This document shows, in pieces, positions 50,634-59,207 of a stretch of DNA of 64,000 bases. The stretch is from Streptomyces sp. NBC_00249 (GTDB taxonomy: Bacteria > Actinomycetota > Actinomycetes > Streptomycetales > Streptomycetaceae): contig NZ_JAPEMV010000009.1 in NCBI RefSeq assembly GCF_026342355.1, forward strand, positions 186,001-250,000, written 5' to 3'. Each line of letters starts with the position of its first letter. The first letter of the stretch is position 1. The notes beneath the pieces are model-generated. The model saw only the letters and a program-made list of their open reading frames with translations. It was not told the origin of the DNA and searched no databases. The position numbers and the translations under genes are program-made.

Positions 50634-52450
50634 GGGCGGGTCCCCTCCGGGGCGGACGGCAGGAGGTGCGTCGGGATGTCGAGGTGGCGGGCGCGGAGCC
50701 ATTCGCCGAGGGCCTTGGCCTGGGGGTCGAAGCGGTGGCCGGAGGCGACGCCGTCGCCGAGGAGGCCGGGGATCTCGAAGTTCAGCGCGCGGAGGTTGGG
50801 GAGGGGGTGGCGGATGACGGGCAGGGCCCGGGTTTCGGGGAGCAGTTCCTGGAGGGCCTCCACCGTGAGGGTGCGGTGGAGCCAGTCCCAGGCGGCGTCG
50901 GAGTCCACCCAGACGCCGATGTTGGCGTCGCCGCCCTTGTCGCCGCTGCGGGCCCCGGCCACTGCCCCGAGGGGGGCCCGGGTGGTGCCCCCGGGCTCCG
51001 CCCGGCCCCGGTCCTCAAGCGCCGGACGGGCTGGAACACCGGGCCTCCGCCCCGGACCCGGGATCTCGAGCCCCAGCGGGGCTGAAACCCTGGGGCTCCG
51101 CCCCAGACCCCGCTCCTCAAACGCCGGAGGGGCTGGATTTGGGCTGCTGCCGGGGGCCGGGCTGCTCTGTGCAGCGGGGATGGGGAGGGGGGTGCCGTCC
51201 GGGAGGACCGCCACGTGGGGGACCTCGGAGGCCGGGACGGCGGACGAGGTGAAGACGCCGTACGGCTGCGCCGCCCCCGGTGGGGCGGTGACGTGGAAGC
51301 CCGGGTAGCTGGCGAGGGCCAGTTCGACCGCCGCCGAGGTGAGCCCGCGTCCGACCCGGTCCGGGGACGGGTCGCGGACCACCAGGCGGAGCAGCGCGCT
51401 GGCCGTCTCCTCGGTCGCGGCGTCCGCGTGGTCCGTGCGGGCCAGGGTCCAGGTGGCGTCGGCCACACCGTCCAGGGCGTCGGACAGCTGCGCCCGCACC
51501 AGGGCGGCCTTCTCCTCGATGTCGAGGCCGGTCAGGACGAAGACGACCTCGTTGCGCCAGCCGCCGATCCGGGTGACGCCCACCTTGAGGGTCGCCGGGG
51601 GCGCTTCGCCACGTACGCCCGAGACGCGGACCCGGTCGGGTCCGTCGCCGGTCAGCCGGACCGTGTCGAGGCGGGCCGTGACGTCCGGGCCGAGGTAGCG
51701 GGCGCCCTGGGTCTCGTACAGGAGTTGCGCGGTGACGGTGCCGGCCGAGACGGTGCCGCCCGTGCCCGGGTGTTTGGTGATCACCGCCGTGCCGTCCTCG
51801 TGGATCTCGGCGAGGGGGAAGCCGGGGCGGCGGACGTCGTGGGCGGTGAAGAAGGAGTAGTTGCCGCCGGTGGCCTGGGTGCCGCATTCGAGGACGTGGC
51901 CGGCGACCACCGCTCCCGCCAGCCGGTCCCAGTCGTCGGGGGCCCAGTCGAACCACCAGGCGGCCGGGCCGCTGACCAGCGCCGCGTCCGTGACCCGGCC
52001 GGTGACGACCACGTCGGCGCCGGCCCGCAGGCAGGCGGTGATGCCGGCGCCGCCGAGGTAGGCGTTGGCGGTGAGCGCACCGTCCGCGTACGGCATCAGG
52101 TCGTCGCCCTCGACGTGCGCGACGGACACCGGGACGCCCACCTTCGCGGCCAGTTCCCGTACGGCGCCGGCGAGTCCGGCCGGGTTGAGGCCGCCGGCGT
52201 TCGCGACGATGCGGACGCCCCGTTCGTGGGCGAGGCCGAGGCCTTCCTCCAGCTGCCGCAGGAAGGTCTTGGCGTAGCCGAGGTCCGGGTTCTTCAGGCG
52301 GTCGCGGCCGAGGATCAGCATGGTCAGTTCGGCGAGGTAGTCGCCGGTCAGTACGTCCAGCGGGCCGCCGGTCAGCATCTCGCGCAGGGCGGCGGAGCGG
52401 TCCCCGTAGAAGCCGGAGGCGTTGCCGACGCGCAGCGGGCGGCGGCTCAC
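50630..52450 (-). CDS. AtuA-like protein (DUF1446) with a repeat-encoded insertion
   Basis: A 606-residue protein from GTG 52450. The core matches acyclic-terpene-utilisation AtuA: RVGNASGFYGDRSAALREML, LDVLTGDYLAELTMLILGRD, VVVTGRVTDAALVSGPAAWW, and ECGTQATGGNYSFF. The C-terminal domain after about 488 has AGARSGDKGGDANIGVWVDS. Residues about 437-488 are encoded by three tandem copies of a Streptomyces palindromic repeat. They read as a Pro/Arg/Gly-rich linker (PAFEERGLGRSPRVSAPLG and similar). In Pseudomonas AtuA is needed for growth on citronellol, with unknown chemistry. Confidence 0.85.
   Translation of the reverse strand: MSRRPLRVGNASGFYGDRSAALREMLTGGPLDVLTGDYLAELTMLILGRDRLKNPDLGYAKTFLRQLEEGLGLAHERGVRIVANAGGLNPAGLAGAVRELAAKVGVPVSVAHVEGDDLMPYADGALTANAYLGGAGITACLRAGADVVVTGRVTDAALVSGPAAWWFDWAPDDWDRLAGAVVAGHVLECGTQATGGNYSFFTAHDVRRPGFPLAEIHEDGTAVITKHPGTGGTVSAGTVTAQLLYETQGARYLGPDVTARLDTVRLTGDGPDRVRVSGVRGEAPPATLKVGVTRIGGWRNEVVFVLTGLDIEEKAALVRAQLSDALDGVADATWTLARTDHADAATEETASALLRLVVRDPSPDRVGRGLTSAAVELALASYPGFHVTAPPGAAQPYGVFTSSAVPASEVPHVAVLPDGTPLPIPAAQSSPAPGSSPNPAPPAFEERGLGRSPRVSAPLGLEIPGPGRRPGVPARPALEDRGRAEPGGTTRAPLGAVAGARSGDKGGDANIGVWVDSDAAWDWLHRTLTVEALQELLPETRALPVIRHPLPNLRALNFEIPGLLGDGVASGHRFDPQAKALGEWLRARHLDIPTHLLPSAPEGTRP
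50985..51140 (-). repeat. Three tandem units of the dispersed repeat, in frame within a gene
   Basis: On the minus strand, three units of about 50 bases follow one another: AAATCCAGCCCCTCCGGCGT through GGGGCGGAGCCCC; GTTTCAGCCCCGCTGGGGCT through GGGGCGGAGGCCC; TGTTCCAGCCCGTCCGGCGC through GGGCGGAGCCC. Each has an internal inverted repeat. The reading frame of the AtuA-like gene passes through all three. Confidence 0.75.
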
Positions 52451-53262
52451 CGGGCGCCGCCCCGGGGTGCGCGGCCGGGGCCGGCGGGGCCCGCGAAGGC
52501 CTGGGCGATGTCGAGCCACCGGTCGGCGTCGGGGCCGGTGGCGGTGAGCGCGAGGTCGGCGCGGTGGGCGCGCTGGGTCACGAGGAGGCAGAAGTCGAGG
52601 GCGGGACCCGCCACCCGCTGGGGGGCGTCGGCGGGCCCGTACGTCCACACCCCGGACCCGTCCGGCGCGGCGAGTTCCACGCGGAACTCGCCCTCGGGAG
52701 CCACCAGTCCCCGTACGGCGTACGCGTAGTCGCGGGCCCGTACGCCGATCCGCGCGACGTGCCGCAGCCGGGCGGTCGGGGTGCGGCGGACGCCGAGCGC
52801 GTCGGCGACGTCCTGGCCGTGCGCCCAGGTCTCCATCAGCCGGGCGCTCGCCATGGAGGCGGCTTTCATCGGGGGCCCGTACCAGGGGAAGCGGGTGTCG
52901 GGCGAGGCGGCGCCGAGCACCCGCGCGAGGTCCGTCCGCCCGGCCCGCCAGCGCCGCAGCAGTTCGGCGGGCTCCAGCCGGGCGCCTTCCTCGGCGCCGT
53001 CGTCCACGAAGGAGTCGGGCGACTTGAGGGCCACCTCGACCTCCCGTGCGAAGCCTTCGGCGTCGGTGAGGGCGAGCAGTGCGGCCCGGTCGGTCCAGTG
53101 CAGGTGGGCGATCTGGTGGGCGACGCTCCAGCCGCTCGCGGGGGTGGGGCTCGACCACCGGTCGTCCGGCAACCCGCCCACCAGGGTGTCGAGTTCCTGA
53201 CCTTCCCCCTCCAGGTCGGCGAGGACGGCGGTGGCGGCGGTGACGGCGGACGGATCGGGCAC
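52447..53262 (-). CDS. TIGR03084-type maleylpyruvate-isomerase-like protein
   Basis: A 271-residue protein from GTG 53262. The N-terminal DinB/MDMPI-like bundle shows GWSVAHQIAHLHWTDRAALL; a second conserved region ends SARLMETWAHGQDVADALG. It is of the TIGR03084 group, commonly located in carboxylase clusters. It may use mycothiol or a metal; no chemistry is proven. It is the first gene of the leftward catabolic operon and overlaps the AtuA-like start in GTGA. Confidence 0.85.
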   Translation of the reverse strand: MPDPSAVTAATAVLADLEGEGQELDTLVGGLPDDRWSSPTPASGWSVAHQIAHLHWTDRAALLALTDAEGFAREVEVALKSPDSFVDDGAEEGARLEPAELLRRWRAGRTDLARVLGAASPDTRFPWYGPPMKAASMASARLMETWAHGQDVADALGVRRTPTARLRHVARIGVRARDYAYAVRGLVAPEGEFRVELAAPDGSGVWTYGPADAPQRVAGPALDFCLLVTQRAHRADLALTATGPDADRWLDIAQAFAGPAGPGRAPRGGAR

Positions 53263-53313
53263 GGCGTGCTCCCCTCTCGGCGTGAGGGGAAGCCTGGCAG
53301 CCCGCCAGAAAAC

Positions 53314-53335
53314 AATCAAGCACGCTTGCATGATT
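53314..53335. promoter_or_regulatory. Palindromic operator candidate in a divergent promoter
   Basis: AATCAAGCACGCTTGCATGA-TT contains the palindrome CAAGCACGCTTG (53317-53328) inside AATCA/TGATT ends. It lies 52 bases before the operon's first start and is AT-richer than its surroundings. TetR proteins of acyl-CoA pathways bind such sites; the cluster's own TetR (44312) is the natural candidate. The rest of 53263-53596 shows nothing else clear. Confidence 0.5.
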
Positions 53336-53596
53336 TTTGCAGCCTTCGCCGCTTTCCCGCCACGCCCGCCAACTCGACCGCACAGCACACCCGTTAGCTT
53401 CCGTGGCGGGTTCACCGAGGCCCGCCCGCGCCCGGGCGCCGCCGCCCCCGGGGGGCGATTTCGGACGTACGCCGGAAAGACACCGAACAGCACCGATGTC
53501 GCGCCTGATACTGAACGCTCCGCTCGCCGCTCCACGTCCGCAGCGACACGTCCACACCGACACGTCCACACCACTCGACGACGAGGACGAACCGAC

Positions 53597-55219
53597 GTGA
53601 ACTCCGCATCCCCCGAGGCCTTCTCCCTGCACCCCGAACTCGACTCCGGCTCCCTCACCGCCTTCGCCGCCGCCCTGGAGACCGGCGACACCACCGGCCT
53701 GCCGCCCGCCCGCGCCGCCGAGGTGGAGGCCGTACGGGCCGTCGCCGTGTTCAGCCGGGGCAAGGTGGCCGGGGCCGAGGGGGACCTCCTCGACGCGGCG
53801 CTCTGGCGGCACACCGGCACCGCGCCCCGCCCGGCGGTGGTCATGCCCTCGCCCTGGTCGCACCTGGGCTGGATCGCGTACGCCGTGCAGGCCACGCTGT
53901 TCGCCGCCGAGGGCTACGACGTCATCGCCTACACCGCCCGGGGCTTCGCCGGCTCCGGGGGCCAGGCCGACCTGGGCGGCCCCCTCGACGTCGCCGACGG
54001 CGGCCGCGCCCTGGACCACCTCCTCGAACGCACCGCGGGCCCCGTCACGCGCATCGGCTTCCTCGGGGCCTCCTACGGCGCCGCCCTCGCCCAGCTCGTC
54101 GCCGCGCACGACACCCGGGTCGACGCGGTGGCCGCCCTCAGCGGCTGGGGCGACCTGGGCGGCGTCCTCTACGAGAACTCCACCCGCCGGGTCGCCGCCG
54201 CCCAGGCCCTGCTCGCCGCGGCCGGCCGGGCCCGCCTCGCCCCCGGTACGGAACGCGCCCTGGACAACGTCCTGACCGGCCGGGACACCGAGGCCACCCA
54301 GCGCTGGGCGCAGCAGCGCTCACCCCTCACCCACGTCAAGGAGCTCAACCGCCGCCAGGTGCCGGTCTTCCTCGCCCATGCCTGGCACGAGACCCTCTTC
54401 CCGCCCAACCAGGCCCTCGCGCTCTTCGACGAACTCACCGGCCCCAAGCGGGCCGACCTCTCCCTCGGCGACCACCTGGGCTCCGAGCTGACGGGCCTCC
54501 TCGGACTCCCGAACCGGCTGTGGACGGACGCCCACCGCTGGTTCGGCCTCCACCTGCGCGGCCTCGACGACGGCATCGGCGCCGAGGGCGAGGTGCTCGC
54601 CGAGACCATGTGGACGCGGGCCCTCACCCCCGCGCCCACCTGGCGCTCCCTCACCCACCGCGTCCGGCGCCTGCACCTCACCGGCACCGCCTCCCTGGCC
54701 GCGGAACCCGACCCGGGCTGGGCGGCGACCGTGCTGTGCGGGGTCGACACCGCGGCCACCGTCGCCGACGCGCTCGTCCGGTCCGGGTCCGCCGAGCTCG
54801 CGGGCCGCCCCCGGACCTACCCGGCCGACGCCGTCGACCCCGACGCGGCCGCCGCCTGGACCTCCCCGCCGCTGCCCGGGACGACCCGGCTGCGCGGCGT
54901 CCCCCGGCTGCGCGTCACCTACCGCGCCCCGAACCCCGGCTCCAGCTTCGTGGCGTACCTGCTGGACCTGGCCCCCGACGGCACGGCCCGCCTGATCACC
55001 CACGCCCCGTACACCGACCTCGGCCCGGCCCCCGACGCCCTGGTCACCGCCGGGCTGGACCTCCAGGCCACCGCCTACGACATCCCCCCGGGGCACCGCG
55101 CCCGCCTGGTCCTGACGGCCCGCGACCCCTTCTACGCCGACAGCAACCACCCCCGCGCCGCCCTCTCCTTCACCTCCCCGGACCCGACCCCCTCCTACCT
55201 GGAGCTGCCGCTGGGCTGA
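53597..55219 (+). CDS. CocE/NonD-type alpha/beta hydrolase (X-Pro dipeptidyl-peptidase-like)
   Basis: A 540-residue protein from GTG 53597 with GAGGACG upstream. The N-terminal alpha/beta hydrolase has the nucleophile motif GFLGASYGAALAQL, with later acid and His near PVFLAHAWHETLFP and LSLGDHLG. The C-terminal beta-jelly-roll domain (about 380-540) matches the PepX_C fold: LHLTGTASLAAEPDPG through SNHPRAALSFTSPDPTPSYL. Such enzymes cleave esters or X-Pro peptides. There is no signal peptide, so it is cytoplasmic or leaves by another path. It is divergent from the catabolic operon. Confidence 0.85.
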   Translation: MNSASPEAFSLHPELDSGSLTAFAAALETGDTTGLPPARAAEVEAVRAVAVFSRGKVAGAEGDLLDAALWRHTGTAPRPAVVMPSPWSHLGWIAYAVQATLFAAEGYDVIAYTARGFAGSGGQADLGGPLDVADGGRALDHLLERTAGPVTRIGFLGASYGAALAQLVAAHDTRVDAVAALSGWGDLGGVLYENSTRRVAAAQALLAAAGRARLAPGTERALDNVLTGRDTEATQRWAQQRSPLTHVKELNRRQVPVFLAHAWHETLFPPNQALALFDELTGPKRADLSLGDHLGSELTGLLGLPNRLWTDAHRWFGLHLRGLDDGIGAEGEVLAETMWTRALTPAPTWRSLTHRVRRLHLTGTASLAAEPDPGWAATVLCGVDTAATVADALVRSGSAELAGRPRTYPADAVDPDAAAAWTSPPLPGTTRLRGVPRLRVTYRAPNPGSSFVAYLLDLAPDGTARLITHAPYTDLGPAPDALVTAGLDLQATAYDIPPGHRARLVLTARDPFYADSNHPRAALSFTSPDPTPSYLELPLG

Positions 55220-55236
55220 CGGGCGATGGCGGCGCG

Positions 55237-56181
55237 CTACGCGTGAGCCTTGCGGCCCGTCTGGGAGCGGACCGCGCCCATGCTCGCCGCGATCACCAGG
55301 GCGATGGCGAGGGCGTCGAGCGGCGACAACGCCTGGTTCAGGACCAGGAAGCCGGCTGTCGCCGCGATCGCCGGTTCCAGGCTCATCAGGATCGCGAAGG
55401 TCGGGGCGGGCAGCCGGCGCAGGGCGAGGAGTTCCAGGGTGTACGGCAGCACCGAGGACAGCACCGCCACGCCCAGGCCGAGGGCGAGGGTGCTCGGGCG
55501 CAGCAGGTCGGAACCCGCCTCGATCACGCCCAGCGGCAGCGAGATGACCGCCGCCACGGCCATCGCCAGGGCCAGGCCGTCCGCCTGCGGGAAACGGCGT
55601 CCGGTGCGGGCGCTGAAGACGATGTACGTCGCCCACATGGCGCCCGCGCCGACGGCGTAGGCCGCGCCCAGCGGGTCGAGGCCGCCGAAGCCGCCTCCGC
55701 CGTGGGTGGACAGCAGGACCACGCCGGCCAGGGCGAGGCCGGCCCACAGCATGTTCACCAGGCGGCGCGAGACGATCACGGACAGGGCCAGCGGGCCGAG
55801 GACCTCCAGGGTCACCGCGGGACCGAGCGGGATGCGGTCGATGGCCTGGTAGAAGAGGCCGTTCATGCCCGCCATGGCCACGCCGAACGCGAGGACCGTG
55901 CCCCAGTCGGCGCGGGCGTAGCCGCGCACCGTGGGCCGGCACAGGACCAGCAGTACGAGCGCGGCCGCCGCGAGGCGCAGGCTGACCACGCCGGCCGCCC
56001 CCACCCTGGGCATGATCATGACCGCGAGGGCGGCCCCGAACTGCACCGAGACGCCGGCCGAGACCACCAGGGCCACCGGGCCGAACCGGGCGCCCTGCGT
56101 GGGGGCGGCGGGGGTCGTGGCGGTGGCGGGCACGGCAGGGGTGGCAGGGGTGGCCGTCGGGGACGGGGAGGGTGCGGGCAT
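55237..56181 (-). CDS. EamA/DMT family transporter (RhtA-like exporter)
   Basis: A 314-residue membrane protein with ten predicted helices, for example FGPVALVVSAGVSVQFGAAL, VSLRLAAAALVLLVLC, LWAGLALAGVVLLSTHG, MWATYIVFSARTG and LPYTLELLALRRLPAPTFAI. It has a Pro/Ala/Thr-rich N-terminal tail of about 30 residues. Two EamA halves are present. The RhtA branch exports threonine, homoserine and other metabolites; the substrate here is not known. It is convergent with the CocE-like gene. Confidence 0.88.
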   Translation of the reverse strand: MPAPSPSPTATPATPAVPATATTPAAPTQGARFGPVALVVSAGVSVQFGAALAVMIMPRVGAAGVVSLRLAAAALVLLVLCRPTVRGYARADWGTVLAFGVAMAGMNGLFYQAIDRIPLGPAVTLEVLGPLALSVIVSRRLVNMLWAGLALAGVVLLSTHGGGGFGGLDPLGAAYAVGAGAMWATYIVFSARTGRRFPQADGLALAMAVAAVISLPLGVIEAGSDLLRPSTLALGLGVAVLSSVLPYTLELLALRRLPAPTFAILMSLEPAIAATAGFLVLNQALSPLDALAIALVIAASMGAVRSQTGRKAHA

Positions 56182-56211
56182 CTCTCCAGACTAAGGGGTC
56201 GGTAAGGGCCG

Positions 56212-59112
56212 TCATGGCGTGTTTTGCCTTACATCGGGTGCTCCGGGCGGCCGTACGAGCGCCTCCGCGAGGAGTTCCGCGAGGTGGCGGGCCCGGCGCC
56301 CCGACAGCTGGGCGATCTGGGTACGGCAGGAGAAACCGTCCGCGAGGACCGCGGCGTCCGGGGCCGCCGCACGCAGGGCCGGCAGCAGCTGTTCCTCGGC
56401 GCAGGCCGCCGAGACGGCCTCGTGGCCCGGCTCGAAGCCGAAGTTCCCCGCGAGGCCGCAGCAGCCGCCGCTGAGCTCCCCGGTCAGCCCGGCGCGCTCG
56501 CGCAGGCGGCGGTCGGCGGCGTCGCCGAGCACGGCGTGCTGGTGGCAGTGGGTCTGGCCGACCGCGGGGCGGTCCAGGCGGGGCGGGGTCCAGTGCGGGG
56601 CGTACTCCTCCAGGGTCTCCGCGAAGGTGCGGACCGCTGCCGCGAGGTGGTGGGCGCGGGGGTCGTCGGGCAGGAGCGCGGGGAGGTCGGCGCGCAGGGC
56701 CGCCGCGCAGCTGGGCTCGAGGACCACGACCGGTCCCGGGGGCCGGCCCACCGCGTCCAGGGTGCGGCGCAGGACCCTGCGGGCCGTGTCGAGGCGGCCG
56801 GTGGAGACGTAGGTGAGGGCGCAGCAGACCCGGCCGGCGGGGACGGTGACCGTGAGGCCGGCGGCCTCCAGCACCGTGACGGCGGCGTGGGCGGCCTCGG
56901 GAGCCAGGTACTCCGTGAAGGTGTCGGGCCACAACGTGACGGTCGCCTGCGGCGGCGGGGCCGGGGCCTGCGGCGGGGGTGGGGCCGGGGCGGGCGGCGG
57001 GGTCGGGCCCTGCGGGCGGCTTCCCCCACCCCGCCCCTTCCCGAAACCGGGGGCTCCGCCCCCGGACCCCCGCGCCTCAAACGCCGGCGAGGCTGGGACG
57101 GAGCGGGGGTGGGTGGGCGCCGGCGGGGCTGACGGGGAGCGGGTGAAAGGGGTCCGGGCCAGTGGGGGCAAGGGGCGGGAGCGGGTCAGGCCAGGGGCGG
57201 GGAGGTGGTGGGTGAGGGTGTTCGTCAGGCGGGTGGCTCTGAGGGTGGTGATGAGGCGGAGCCAGGTCGGGAGGCTGCCCAGGGTGTAGTGGGACAGGGG
57301 GCGCAGTCGGCCCGACCAGTGGTGGTGCAGGAACTCCGACTTGTAGGCGGCCATGTCCACGCCCACCGGGCAGTCGCTGCGGCAGCCCTTGCAGCCCAGG
57401 CACAGGTCGAGCGCCTCGGCGACCTCCCGCGAGCGCCACCCGTCGCGGACGATCTCCCCGGCCAGCATCTCGTGGAGCAGCCGGGCCCGGCCGCGCGTGG
57501 AGTGCTGTTCCTCCCCCGTGGCCCGGTAGGAGGGGCACATGACGTCCGCACCGGGGGTGGTCGAGCGGCATTTCGCCACGCCCACGCAGCGCGCGACCTC
57601 GCCCGCGAAGGGGGTCTCGGGCAGAACGGTGAAGCGGAGGTTCTCGTCGAGGCGCGCCGGGCGGACCAGGATGCCCGGGTTCATGCCGCCCGCCGGGTCC
57701 CACACGTCCTTGTACGCGCCGAAGAGGGCGATGACCTCGGGCCCGTACATCCTGGGGAGGAGTTCGGCCCGGGCCTGTCCGTCGCCGTGCTCCCCCGACA
57801 GGGAGCCCCCGTGGGCGACGACCAGGTCGGCGAGGTCGCCGGAGAACTCCCGGAAGCGGGCCACGCCCGGCGCGGACACCAGGTCGAAGTCGATGCGGAC
57901 GTGTACGCAGCCCTCCCCGAAGTGCCCGTACGGGGTCCCGCGCAGCCCGTACTGCGCCAGCAGGGCGCGGAATTCCCGCAGGTACGCGCCCAGTCGCGCG
58001 GGCGGTACCGCGCAGTCCTCCCAGCCCGGCCAGGCCATGCCCCCGTCGGGGGTGCGGGTGGCGGTGCCGGCGGCGTCCTCGCGGATCCGCCACAGCGCCC
58101 GCTGTCCCGCCGGGTCGGTGACGAGGTCCGCGTCGAGGGCGTCGGCGCCGCGCAGCAGGGCCCGGCCCGCCGCCTCGTCGGGCATCTCCACGAACAGCCA
58201 GGCCCCGCCGCGCGGCAGTCCGGCGGCCCCGCGCACCAGGTCGGCGGCCATGCCCTCGACGGTGAGGGGCCGGTACGGGAGCAGCCCGGCGGCGGCGTCG
58301 GCGGCCGCGCTCTCGTCGGCGTACCCGAGGACGGCCAGGACGGGCGCGCGCGGGAGCTCCACGAGTCGTACCACCGCCTCCGTGACCACCCCGAGGGTGC
58401 CCTCGCTGCCGCAGAAGGCCCGCGCGGCCTCGACGCCCCGTTCGGGGAGCAGGGCGTGGAGGCCGCCGTAGCCGGAGATGCGGCGGGAGAACTCCCCGGG
58501 GGCCAGTCCGATCCGCAGCACGGCCAGGTTCCCGGCGACGAGTTCGCGCAGTCCGGCGGGGGCGCCCGCCCAGCCCGTGCCGAGCCGGTGGCGGGCGCCG
58601 CCGTACGCCGTCACCGCCAGCTCCGTCACGTTGTCGGCGGTGGTGCCCCAGGCCACCGAGTGGGCGCCGCACGCGTTGTTGCCGATCATCCCGCCGAGGG
58701 TGCAGCGGGAGTGCGTGGACGGGTCGGGCCCGAAGGTCAGGCCGTACGGGCGCACCGCGGCCCGCAGCCGGTCGAGGACCAGGCCGGGCTGGACGACGGC
58801 GGTGCGGGCGGCCGGGTCGACGGACAGTACGGCGTCCATGTGCCGGGTGAGGTCGAGGACCACGCCGATGCCCGTGGCCTGCCCGGCGATGGAGGTGCCG
58901 CCGCCGCGCGGGACGACGGGCACCCCGGCGTCCGCGCACACGCGCAGGGCCGCCGCCACGTCGTCGGCGTCGCGCGGGGTGACGACGCCGACGGGGACGC
59001 GGCGGTAGTTGGAGGCGTCCATGGTCACCAGGGCCCGCGCGGCGGCCCCGAAGTCCACCTCCCCGCGCAGTTCGGCCCGCAATGTCCGTTCGAGTTCCCC
59101 GGGTGACGTCAC
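56212..59112 (-). CDS. D-lactate dehydrogenase-like FAD/iron-sulfur oxidoreductase with a repeat-encoded linker
   Basis: A 966-residue respiratory flavoprotein from GTG 59112. The FAD-binding domain (VVPRGGGTSIAGQATGIGVV, HSRCTLGGMIGNNACGAHSV) is followed by the FAD-oxidase C domain (GHFGEGCVHVRIDFDL, GGSLSGEHGDGQARAELLPR). An iron-sulfur region has CVGVAKCRSTTPGADVMCPS and CLGCKGCRSDCPVGVD. A CCG-type domain lies at the end (QTHCHQHAVLG, GGCCGLAGNFGFE). Residues about 672-697 are encoded by one Streptomyces repeat and lie in a Pro-rich stretch between domains. It oxidises D-2-hydroxyacids to feed the respiratory chain. Confidence 0.9.
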   Translation of the reverse strand: MTSPGELERTLRAELRGEVDFGAAARALVTMDASNYRRVPVGVVTPRDADDVAAALRVCADAGVPVVPRGGGTSIAGQATGIGVVLDLTRHMDAVLSVDPAARTAVVQPGLVLDRLRAAVRPYGLTFGPDPSTHSRCTLGGMIGNNACGAHSVAWGTTADNVTELAVTAYGGARHRLGTGWAGAPAGLRELVAGNLAVLRIGLAPGEFSRRISGYGGLHALLPERGVEAARAFCGSEGTLGVVTEAVVRLVELPRAPVLAVLGYADESAAADAAAGLLPYRPLTVEGMAADLVRGAAGLPRGGAWLFVEMPDEAAGRALLRGADALDADLVTDPAGQRALWRIREDAAGTATRTPDGGMAWPGWEDCAVPPARLGAYLREFRALLAQYGLRGTPYGHFGEGCVHVRIDFDLVSAPGVARFREFSGDLADLVVAHGGSLSGEHGDGQARAELLPRMYGPEVIALFGAYKDVWDPAGGMNPGILVRPARLDENLRFTVLPETPFAGEVARCVGVAKCRSTTPGADVMCPSYRATGEEQHSTRGRARLLHEMLAGEIVRDGWRSREVAEALDLCLGCKGCRSDCPVGVDMAAYKSEFLHHHWSGRLRPLSHYTLGSLPTWLRLITTLRATRLTNTLTHHLPAPGLTRSRPLPPLARTPFTRSPSAPPAPTHPRSVPASPAFEARGSGGGAPGFGKGRGGGSRPQGPTPPPAPAPPPPQAPAPPPQATVTLWPDTFTEYLAPEAAHAAVTVLEAAGLTVTVPAGRVCCALTYVSTGRLDTARRVLRRTLDAVGRPPGPVVVLEPSCAAALRADLPALLPDDPRAHHLAAAVRTFAETLEEYAPHWTPPRLDRPAVGQTHCHQHAVLGDAADRRLRERAGLTGELSGGCCGLAGNFGFEPGHEAVSAACAEEQLLPALRAAAPDAAVLADGFSCRTQIAQLSGRRARHLAELLAEALVRPPGAPDVRQNTP
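57021..57099 (-). repeat. Dispersed repeat translated in frame inside the flavoprotein gene
   Basis: On the minus strand: CCCAGCCTCGCCGGCGTTTG, AGGCGCGGGGGTCCGGGGGC, GGAGCCCCCGGTTTCGGGAA and on. It has an internal perfect GGGGGCGGAGCCCCC palindrome. The frame of the flavoprotein runs through it as SPAFEARGSGGGAPGFGKG. Confidence 0.75.
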
Positions 59113-59207
59113 GCCGCCCAGCCTGCCACCGGCCGCCCGGCGCGGCGTGCGTCTCATCGGGTGGACGCGCGTCCAAGTCCCGTCCCACGACCCGATACGC
59201 TCCGCTC

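Noticed and set aside
50985..51140. CRISPR-like array
   Set aside because: Three adjacent units with no unique spacers, open reading frame throughout, and matches to the dispersed repeat elsewhere in the window.
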